Shown: positions 1-5,286 of the stretch, in pieces
How positions within the stretch are numbered: the first letter of the stretch is position 1
Layout: every line of letters starts with the position of its first letter
The notes under the pieces: model-generated
What the model was told of the DNA's origin: nothing
The model's input: the letters and a program-made list of their open reading frames with translations, nothing else
The model's database searches: none
Translations under genes and position numbers: made by a program
Source: Burkholderiales bacterium
Lineage (GTDB): Bacteria > Pseudomonadota > Gammaproteobacteria > Burkholderiales > CAIKXV01
Length of the DNA stretch: 6,040 nucleotides
Direction of reading: 5' to 3'
NCBI GenBank assembly: GCA_019751575.1
Contig: JAIENF010000354.1
Location: 1-6,040, forward strand

Positions 1-501
1 CAGATCGGCGGCAACCAGCACCTGGCCGGTGAACTGTTCACGCTGATCACCGGCGTGAAGATGACGCCGGTGCCCTACAAGGGCGGGGGCGATGCGATGG
101 CCGCCCTGCTCGGCGGGCATGTCAACATGTACTTCGGTTCGATGGCCTCGATGAACCCGGTGTTCAAGTCGGGCAAGGTGAAGCCGATCGCGGTCACCGG
201 CACTGCCCGTGACCCGGAGTTCCCGGGCATGCAGACCTTCGCCGAAGGCGGCATCCCCGGCCTCGACATCCGCTTGTGGTACGGCATGCTGATGCCGGCC
301 AAGGCGCCGCGCGAGGCGATCGACCGCATCTCGAAACTGGTGGTCGACAATGTCGCGATGCCGGATTTCCGCGCCGCGCTCGCCAAGCAGGGCATGAACC
401 CGATGCCGATGGATTCCGTCCAGTTCGGGAAGTTCCTGCGTGCCGAGAGCGCCCGTTACATGGACATCGTGAAGCGGGCGAACATCAAGATCGAGCAGTA
501 G
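1..501 (+). CDS. Bug-family (TTT) periplasmic solute-binding protein, C-terminal part
   Basis: The reading frame is open from base 1 and ends with TAG at 499-501, so 166 C-terminal residues are visible and the start lies outside the window. Family landmarks are clear: a VPYKGGGDAMAALLGGHVN segment (the usual VPYKG...LLGG element), a GKVKPIAVTG strand (usual GKLRALAVT), AEGGIPGLDIRLWYGMLMPAKAP (usual W.G..APAGTP hinge), and the terminal helix ending in VKRANIKIEQ. Such proteins bind small carboxylates, amides or aromatic acids in the periplasm, sometimes for a TctA/TctB membrane partner, often as orphans. No membrane subunit is visible here. The gene converges on the minus-strand operon with only 5 bp between the stop codons. 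The ligand cannot be read from the sequence. Proximity suggests, weakly, that it relates to the neighbouring ring-hydrolase operon. Confidence 0.93.
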   Translation, partial: QIGGNQHLAGELFTLITGVKMTPVPYKGGGDAMAALLGGHVNMYFGSMASMNPVFKSGKVKPIAVTGTARDPEFPGMQTFAEGGIPGLDIRLWYGMLMPAKAPREAIDRISKLVVDNVAMPDFRAALAKQGMNPMPMDSVQFGKFLRAESARYMDIVKRANIKIEQ

Positions 502-506
502 CCGGT

Positions 507-1490
507 TCAGTCGAGCGGGACGGTACGACCCAGGTCGCGCCGTCCCGCTTCCTGCAGTGCATGCGCGGCGAAGGCGATGTCGCCGATCGCCATGCCCTGG
601 ATCAATGCCACGATCCGGTCGGACGGCGACTGCCGGCCCGGTCTTGCACCGCACAGCACGTCGCAGGCGAGTGCATCCACGCGCGCCTCGAACGTGGCGC
701 GGGTGAGGTGGCCCTGCTCGATCCAGGCTCCGCCATCGCCCATCTCGGCCGCGAAGTCGATGTCGTCGACGATGAAGCGGTCGGCCTCGGCCAGCACCGG
801 ATAGTCGACCTCGTTGTAGCTGCCCATCGAGCAGACCACCGCGCCCGGCTTGAGCGTACCGCCGAACACCAGCGGCGAGGGCGACTCGGTCAGGGTGACC
901 ACCAGGTCCGCGCCATCGACCGCCTTTCGGCCGTCGGGTTCGGCACGCATCGGCACGCGCACGTTTGCCGCCTGCGCGGCGATGAACGCGTCCATGCTCT
1001 TCGCCTGGCGTGACGTGACGCGCAGTTCCTTCACGTCCAGCGCCTGTGCCAGCATCGGAACGATCTCGCTCGCGATGCCGCCGGTGCCGAACAGCGAGAC
1101 GACCAGCGGACCGGGGTTCACCAGCGCCTGCACGGACACCGCGCCGAACGCGGCGGTGCGCAGCCGGCTCAGCCAGTGCTCCGACACCAGGCCGGAGATC
1201 TGGTAGCCCGAGTGGTCGTACACCGCGCAGTAGTTGGTGTTCATCGCGGTGGGACCCGGGTGCGACAGCAGGCGGATGCCGGAGGCGTTCAGGTGGCCGA
1301 CCGCGGCGGCCTTGAACTTGAACTTCGGGCCACCGACCGGCCGGGCGTCCAGTGCCATCGCGGAAGGCGACGACAGCAGGCTTCGGCCCGCGGCCTGGTC
1401 GACCAGGGTGCGGCGCGCGAGGTCCAGGGCGATGGTCGTATCGAGCACGGAACGCACGTCGGCTTCGGCAAGGATGCGCAGCTGGCCCAT
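507..1490 (-). CDS. Ornithine cyclodeaminase/mu-crystallin family NAD(P)-dependent protein
   Basis: This is a 327-residue protein starting MGQLRILAEADV. I chose the ATG at 1488-1490 over an upstream in-frame ATG because it lies 2 bp after the TGA of the preceding gene and has an AAAGG element (1501-1505) 10 nt upstream. Visible landmarks are the RTAAFGA helix near residues 111-117, the Rossmann motif FGTGGIA at 134-140, and the C-terminal GMAIGDIAFAA helix at 299-309, all typical of the family. Members act as ornithine cyclodeaminases, alanine dehydrogenases or ketimine reductases. Here the position of the catalytic Lys of ornithine cyclodeaminase appears to be Arg73 (GIRLLSHP), and the GGD loop carrying its catalytic Asp is GSYNEVDY (223-230). 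True ornithine cyclisation is therefore doubtful, and a mu-crystallin-like imine reductase or other reaction is more plausible. It is the last gene of the minus-strand operon. Family assignment is firm; the reaction is unknown. Confidence 0.92.
   Translation of the reverse strand: MGQLRILAEADVRSVLDTTIALDLARRTLVDQAAGRSLLSSPSAMALDARPVGGPKFKFKAAAVGHLNASGIRLLSHPGPTAMNTNYCAVYDHSGYQISGLVSEHWLSRLRTAAFGAVSVQALVNPGPLVVSLFGTGGIASEIVPMLAQALDVKELRVTSRQAKSMDAFIAAQAANVRVPMRAEPDGRKAVDGADLVVTLTESPSPLVFGGTLKPGAVVCSMGSYNEVDYPVLAEADRFIVDDIDFAAEMGDGGAWIEQGHLTRATFEARVDALACDVLCGARPGRQSPSDRIVALIQGMAIGDIAFAAHALQEAGRRDLGRTVPLD
514..549. terminator. Inverted repeat at a convergent gene junction, possible bidirectional terminator
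   Basis: AGCGGGACGG (514-523) and CCGTCCCGCT (540-549) form a perfect 10-bp dyad. The 16-nt spacer contains a second dyad, CGACC (526-530) with GGTCG (533-537), so the transcript could fold into one extended GC-rich hairpin. It lies inside the last codons of the minus-strand cyclodeaminase-like gene and 12 nt past the stop of the plus-strand Bug gene. That placement suits transcription termination from both sides, but neither side has a U-tract, so an intrinsic terminator is not proven. Codon constraint on the minus strand could partly explain it. Confidence 0.35.
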
Positions 1491-1492
1491 GG

Positions 1493-2575
1493 TCAGGATG
1501 CCTTTCGCACGATGCAGGCGCACAGGCCGCCGCCGGGCGGCGCCTGGTGCACGGTATTGGCCGAGATGAAGGTGCGAGTCGAGCCGAGGATCGACCCGAT
1601 GATGCCGCTCATCGCGGCGCGTACATGCTTGTCCATGTCGAGGTGGCTGCTCTTCATCGTGGTGCGTACGCCGCGCACCTTGCCGTCGGGCGCGGAGCCG
1701 GCCTTGATCAGGGTGGCGACCACGCGCTGCGCGTCGGCGACCTGTCCGTCTGCATCGAAGGTACAGCCGGCCGCGGAGTACATGTCGCGCAGGCCCCTGG
1801 CATCCAGCACGTCGCGCAGGAAGCCGGTGTGCACGCTCAGGTCGCCGGCGGCGCCAGGACGGTTGGCGAGCAGCATGATCTCGACGCAGTCGAGTTCGGC
1901 ACCCGAGAACACCATCGCGCGTTTCGCATACAGGCTATGGTCGGTGTTGAATGCTTCCTGCACGATCTTCTCGCGCGGCACTTCCCCCAGGGCAAGGCCT
2001 GCGCCCAGCGCGCCCACCGCCTTCGAATGCGCGGAGGTGACCCGGGTGTTGCGCACCGCACCGGCCGTGGCCGGGATGTGGCTGGTCACCGGCGTCTTCA
2101 CGATCACCAGCGCGACATCGGCCGCCTTCACGCCGGCCTCGCGCATCGCGGCTTCGACGGTCTCGGCCACGATCACCGCATGCGCCGGCGTGCCGATCTC
2201 TTCCGGCGTCAGCGAACGGCTGCGCGCGCAGCCGAAGGCCAGCGCACTACCGGACCCTGCCGGTGCCTTGTCGGCGGGAGCATCCTCCACGTCGACGAAC
2301 AGATAGCCGAACGGCGTCATCGCCCCTTCGCAGCCGGTCGAGATCAGGAAGGTCGAGCGTTCGGCCAGTGCCTTGCCGCCATGGGCCTCGATCGCCGCGG
2401 TCAGGCTGAGCAGCGCGAATTCGCGCGAGAAGTCGTTGACGTCGGAGTTGCCTTCGGTCTTCACCAGCAGCGCGAGCTTGCGGATGCGCGAGGGTTCGAA
2501 GCGGGCAAGGTTGCGGCTGAAGTCACTGACATCGCCGGGGTTGGCGGTGTCGTAGGCAATCACGTGGGCAGTCAC
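1493..2575 (-). CDS. Ring-opening amidohydrolase, AtzD/TrzD/barbiturase family (divergent member)
   Basis: This 360-residue protein matches the usual family length of about 355-370. The start is GTG (2573-2575), since MTAHVIAYDTANPGDVSDF aligns with the family N-terminus and no other early start exists. The family folds as three pseudo-repeats, each giving a Lys, an Arg and an SxGxE serine to a threefold active site that hydrolyses cyanuric acid or barbiturate. Repeat 1 is intact: KTEGN (Lys39), NDFSR (Arg51), STGCEG (Ser79). Repeat 2 has VKTP (Lys160), HSKAVGALG (Lys185 where Arg is usual) and FSGAE (Phe223 where the serine is usual, with Ser224 next to it). Repeat 3 has IKAGSAPDG (Lys291), MDKHVRA (Lys316 for Arg) and ISANTVHQAPPGGG (Ser338 kept, but Asn and Val replace the usual Gly and Glu). 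It is the middle gene of the operon, 31 bp after the metallo-amidohydrolase. Family membership is firm; the substrate is probably not cyanuric acid. Confidence 0.93.
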   Translation of the reverse strand: MTAHVIAYDTANPGDVSDFSRNLARFEPSRIRKLALLVKTEGNSDVNDFSREFALLSLTAAIEAHGGKALAERSTFLISTGCEGAMTPFGYLFVDVEDAPADKAPAGSGSALAFGCARSRSLTPEEIGTPAHAVIVAETVEAAMREAGVKAADVALVIVKTPVTSHIPATAGAVRNTRVTSAHSKAVGALGAGLALGEVPREKIVQEAFNTDHSLYAKRAMVFSGAELDCVEIMLLANRPGAAGDLSVHTGFLRDVLDARGLRDMYSAAGCTFDADGQVADAQRVVATLIKAGSAPDGKVRGVRTTMKSSHLDMDKHVRAAMSGIIGSILGSTRTFISANTVHQAPPGGGLCACIVRKAS

Positions 2576-2606
2576 TTGGGTCTTTCGGAAATGGATTCAG
2601 GGCGCT

Positions 2607-4121
2607 TCAGCGCCGCGGCAGCCCGACATGGCGGTGGAACGGCAGCGGCATCGACCATGCGCGTCGGTTCACCTCGTCGATCCAGGGCAGTACTTTAACG
2701 TAGCCGGCCTGGAGCTTGCCGATGTCGGCACGCACGGACGGCATCAGGCCTTCGATTTCTCCGCGCAGCGCTGCTTCATCGACCCGGGTGCTGCGGCCGT
2801 CCTGCACCACCACTTCGCCATCCACGATCACGCGGCGGATCGAGCGGCCGCTGTCGGCATACACCAGTTGTCGCACCGCGCTGTTGTACGGGACATAGGC
2901 GGGGTCGGTCCGGTCCATCAGCACCAGGTCGGCACGGTGGCCGGCCTTGATCGCGCCGATCGAGCCGGACAGGCCGGCGCTGCGTGCGCCCCCGAGCGTG
3001 CCGGCGCGCAAGGCTTCGGCTGCGGTGACGGTGGAGCGCTCGAGCGTGCTCACCGCTGCCAGCAGGCAGAACAGCTTCATCACCTGCAGCATGCTCTGCA
3101 CGTCGCTGCAGCTGCAGTTGTCGCAGCCCAGCGCGATGTTCACGCCGCGCGCGCGGTATTCGAGGATCGGTGCCACGCCGCTCTTCAGCTTCAGGTTGCT
3201 CAGCATGTTCAGCACGACGTTGGTGCCGGTGCTGCCGACCGTGTCGAGTTCGTCGTCGTCGAGCCAGATGCCGTGCGCGAGCGAGACATGCGGGCCGAGC
3301 AGTCCGGTGTCCTCGAGCAGCCGGATCGCCGAACCGCCGTGCGCCTTCAGCCGCTCGTGCGCGAAGATGCGCTGCGTCCGGCTCTCGTAGACATGGGTGT
3401 AGACCGGCAGCGAACGGCGGCGCGACAGGTCGGCCACCGCCTCGAGCAGCGCCGGCGAGCAGCGCTGCGGTGCCGACGGGGCCAGCGCCCAGCGCACCAT
3501 GCCGCCACGGTCGCCGATGCGATCGAGCGCGGCTTCCACGAATGCCATCTGTGGCCCGGCTGCATCGCGTCCGGTGCCGATGATGCCGTGCAGCTCGGCG
3601 GGAGCGAGGTCGGCGATCCACGGGATCGTGTCCAGCTGCGACTGGTCGCGCACCGTCATGCCGAGGATCACCCGGATGCCTGCATCGGCGTAGGCGCCGA
3701 CGATGGTGTCGAGCACCTCGTCGCTGAACGGCGCGGTGCTGTTCATGTCCTGCACCGTCGTGATGCCGTTGTGCAGGCACTCCAGCGCGCCGGCCAGCGT
3801 GCGGGCACGCACCTCCGCCAGGGAGCGCTTCGCGCCGAGCGGACCGGCCAGCACGCCCCAGTGCTCGAGCGAGAGGTCCTCGAACATGCCCTTGGCCAGC
3901 ACGTCGTGCGAGTGGTAGTGCGAGTTGACGAGGCCGGGGATGGCCAGCATGCCCGAGGCTTCGATCACTTCCGCGCCGTCGGGGACGGCCAGCCCGGTGC
4001 CGACGGCGGTGATCGCGCCGCCCTCGCACAGGATGTCCCGGGCCGGCGGGTCGTCGAGGTCGGCGTCGAGGTCGAGGACGCGCGCACCGCGCAGGAACAG
4101 GGGCTTGGGAACGGGTTTCAT
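2607..4121 (-). CDS. Metal-dependent amidohydrolase/deaminase (TrzN/AtzB/guanine deaminase-like superfamily)
   Basis: The 504-residue protein starts MKPVPKPLFLRGARVLDLD. The upstream in-frame extension to 4232 reads as non-family sequence, so the ATG at 4119-4121 is preferred, although no good ribosome binding site precedes it. The N-terminal beta-sandwich (1-60) leads into the TIM barrel with a complete mononuclear metal site: His68 and His70 in PGLVNSHYH, His243 and Glu246 in THVYE, His283 in LAHGIWL, and Asp334 in LGCDNCSCSD. The C-terminal sandwich includes GSIGAIKAGHRADLVLMD (385-403). This architecture is shared by cytosine/guanine deaminases, S-adenosylhomocysteine deaminases and the s-triazine hydrolases AtzA, AtzB and TrzN, which remove amino, chloro or similar groups from N-heterocycles. 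It is the first gene of the operon. Coupling to a ring-opening hydrolase suggests it prepares a ring for opening. The exact substrate is not identifiable. Confidence 0.94.
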   Translation of the reverse strand: MKPVPKPLFLRGARVLDLDADLDDPPARDILCEGGAITAVGTGLAVPDGAEVIEASGMLAIPGLVNSHYHSHDVLAKGMFEDLSLEHWGVLAGPLGAKRSLAEVRARTLAGALECLHNGITTVQDMNSTAPFSDEVLDTIVGAYADAGIRVILGMTVRDQSQLDTIPWIADLAPAELHGIIGTGRDAAGPQMAFVEAALDRIGDRGGMVRWALAPSAPQRCSPALLEAVADLSRRRSLPVYTHVYESRTQRIFAHERLKAHGGSAIRLLEDTGLLGPHVSLAHGIWLDDDELDTVGSTGTNVVLNMLSNLKLKSGVAPILEYRARGVNIALGCDNCSCSDVQSMLQVMKLFCLLAAVSTLERSTVTAAEALRAGTLGGARSAGLSGSIGAIKAGHRADLVLMDRTDPAYVPYNSAVRQLVYADSGRSIRRVIVDGEVVVQDGRSTRVDEAALRGEIEGLMPSVRADIGKLQAGYVKVLPWIDEVNRRAWSMPLPFHRHVGLPRR

Positions 4122-4152
4122 CTGGAGCGTCGTCGCGGTCGTCGGGGAGACG

Positions 4153-4158
4153 ATTATC
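4153..4158 (-). promoter_or_regulatory. Possible -10 element for the minus-strand operon
   Basis: On the minus strand this reads GATAAT, five of six matches to TATAAT, placed 31 nt upstream of the amidohydrolase ATG in otherwise GC-rich DNA. No convincing TTGACA-like -35 sits 16-18 bp further upstream (the sequence there is close to AGCCGG), so activator dependence or chance are both possible. The implied 5' leader would be short, about 25 nt. Confidence 0.3.
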
Positions 4159-4184
4159 GCCAATATGCGCGGGGTCCGGCTCGC

Positions 4185-4206
4185 ACTGGGTCGCGTACTC
4201 CAGTAC
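4185..4206. promoter_or_regulatory. Overlapping dyads in the divergent intergenic region, possible operator
   Basis: Two perfect inverted repeats overlap here: ACTGG (4185-4189) with CCAGT (4200-4204), spaced 10 nt, and GTACT (4195-4199) with AGTAC (4202-4206), spaced 2 nt. They lie near the middle of the 160-bp gap between the divergent amidohydrolase and Bug genes, where a regulator controlling both directions could bind. The arms are short, no regulator gene is visible in the window, and chance occurrence cannot be excluded. Confidence 0.2.
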
Positions 4207-4242
4207 AGTGACCCCATACGGATCGGGATCAACCCGGCGGAT

Positions 4243-4263
4243 GTGCGGCAGCCCCTGCCGCAC
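4243..4263 (+). promoter_or_regulatory. Perfect 9-bp hairpin directly upstream of the Bug gene ribosome binding site
   Basis: GTGCGGCAG (4243-4251) and CTGCCGCAC (4255-4263) are exact reverse complements separated by CCC. The dyad ends 5 nt before the AGGAGG at 4269-4274. It is in non-coding DNA, so codon constraint does not explain it. There is no following T-tract, so it is not a standard terminator. It could be a repressor operator, or an RNA stem in the 5' leader that stabilises the message or affects ribosome access. Which of these applies cannot be told from the sequence. Confidence 0.45.
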
Positions 4264-4268
4264 CAGTG

Positions 4269-4274
4269 AGGAGG
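4269..4274 (+). promoter_or_regulatory. Strong Shine-Dalgarno site of the Bug gene
   Basis: AGGAGG, within the run GAGGAGGAG, sits 7 nt before the ATG at 4282. It is a near-ideal ribosome binding site and fixes the start of the downstream gene. It is clearly stronger than the signals in front of the minus-strand genes, which fits a binding protein made in high amounts. Confidence 0.85.
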
Positions 4275-4281
4275 AGCAGCG

Positions 4282-5286
4282 ATGGAAAAGGTATGCCGCA
4301 GTCAGGGTGGGCGCGCCGCATTGCTGGCGTCGCTTGCACTTTCGATAGCCGCCCACGCGCCTGCGCTGTCGGCGCAGACGTCGGCGGCCCGCTGGCCGGA
4401 CAGGCCGATCCGGGTGGTCGCCGCGGCGCCGCCGGGCAGTCCGTCGGACATCGTGTCGAGGGTGATCGGCATGAAGCTGTCCGAAGACCTGGGCCAGCAG
4501 TTCATCATCGACAACCGCGGGGGCGCCGGCGGCACGGTGGCCTCCGGCATCATCGCCCGGGCGAATCCCGACGGCTATACGGTTGGCGTGGTCTCCGGCA
4601 GCTACACGGCGACGCCGGCACTGCAGAAGCTCCAGTACGACCCGGTGAAGAGCATCACGCCGGTCGGCATGATCGCCGACGGGCCGATGGTCCTCGCGGT
4701 ACATCCGTCCACCCGGGCCAGCACGCTGAAGGAGCTGATCAGCCTTGCGCGGACGAAGCCCGGCGCGATCGCGGTGGGCTCCACCGGCTCGGGCAGCCTC
4801 GCGCACCTGGCGATGGAATTCATGCAGCAGCAGACGAAGACCAGCATGGTGCATGTTCCCTTCGCGGGTGCCTTCCTCGCGGTCAACGGGTTGCTCGGCG
4901 GAGAAGTGCAGGCGGTGTTCGTCTCGCCCGGGCCCTTGCTGCCGCATATCAAGGCCGGCAAGCTGCGCGCGCTGGCGGTGACCAGCGAGCAGCGCTGGAA
5001 CGTGATGCCCGACGTACCCGCGATGAGCGAGCAGCTGCCCGGGTTCGCCGCCAGCGTCTGGTTCGGGATGCTGGCGCCGGCAGGCACGCCACGCGCCATC
5101 GTCGGACGGTTGAACGCCGCGATCGGCCGTGCGCTGAAGGACGTGGACGTCCAGGAACGGTTGCGGGCCATCGGGCTCGAGCCCACGGCGATGGCGCCCG
5201 AGGACTTCGGCCGCCTGATCGAGCGGGACATCGCGATGTGGGATAAGGTCGTCCGGACGGGCAACCTGAAGGTGGAGCAGCCATGA
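4282..5286 (+). CDS. Bug-family (TTT) periplasmic solute-binding protein, complete
   Basis: The gene encodes 334 residues, close to the usual 320-335. An N-terminal signal peptide is evident: charged start, hydrophobic core around residues 12-25 and an ALSA|Q cleavage site near residue 31. The mature protein follows the family plan: WPDRPIRVVAAAPPGSPSDI (usual YP.RPI.IVVP..PGG.TD), DNRGGAGGTVASG, NPDGYTVGV, the VPFAGAFLAVNGLLGGEVQ segment, GKLRALAVTSEQRW and WFGMLAPAGTP. The protein is exported and should bind a small organic solute. No TctA/TctB genes are in view, so its membrane partner is elsewhere or absent. It is divergent from the amidohydrolase operon across 160 bp and overlaps the following dehydrogenase by ATGA, implying translational coupling. 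The binding residues are family-typical but do not identify the ligand. It is a paralogue of the partial gene at the left edge, not a recent duplicate, since the two proteins differ widely. Confidence 0.95.
   Translation: MEKVCRSQGGRAALLASLALSIAAHAPALSAQTSAARWPDRPIRVVAAAPPGSPSDIVSRVIGMKLSEDLGQQFIIDNRGGAGGTVASGIIARANPDGYTVGVVSGSYTATPALQKLQYDPVKSITPVGMIADGPMVLAVHPSTRASTLKELISLARTKPGAIAVGSTGSGSLAHLAMEFMQQQTKTSMVHVPFAGAFLAVNGLLGGEVQAVFVSPGPLLPHIKAGKLRALAVTSEQRWNVMPDVPAMSEQLPGFAASVWFGMLAPAGTPRAIVGRLNAAIGRALKDVDVQERLRAIGLEPTAMAPEDFGRLIERDIAMWDKVVRTGNLKVEQP

Noticed and set aside
1491..1523. Upstream ATG at 1523 for the cyclodeaminase-like protein.
   Set aside because: It would overlap the preceding gene by about 30 bp and add 11 residues outside the family. 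The ATG at 1490 has a better-placed AAAGG and the usual N-terminus.
3096..3127. Cluster of CTGCA repeats with palindromic CTGCAG sites.
   Set aside because: It lies in the coding sequence for the cysteine-rich metal-site segment and shows no regular repeat unit, so codon use explains it.
4048..4079. Repetitive GTCGAGGTCG-like tract resembling a short tandem repeat.
   Set aside because: It encodes the LDLDADLDD stretch of the amidohydrolase with GC-biased Asp and Leu codons, so it is explained by coding.
4204..4209. TACAGT as a plus-strand -10 element for the Bug gene.
   Set aside because: It has only four of six matches, and the region 17 bp upstream (TCGCAC) does not resemble a -35, so support is too weak to list.
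2628..4211. A 527-codon plus-strand open frame antisense to the amidohydrolase.
   Set aside because: Its composition is dominated by His, Gln, Val, Ala and Arg without motifs. The opposite strand has a complete metal-site protein, so this is an antisense shadow.
4122..4232. N-terminal extension of the amidohydrolase to an upstream in-frame ATG at 4232.
   Set aside because: The extra 37 residues do not resemble the family N-terminus, are not a clear signal peptide, and would consume most of the divergent control region. The start at 4121 begins directly at the first beta strand.
2776..4947. A 723-codon open frame on the minus strand spanning the amidohydrolase, the intergenic gap and part of the Bug gene.
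   Set aside because: It is out of frame with both genes, is extremely rich in Arg, Ala and Gly, and shows no domain. It is a stop-poor shadow frame of GC-rich DNA.
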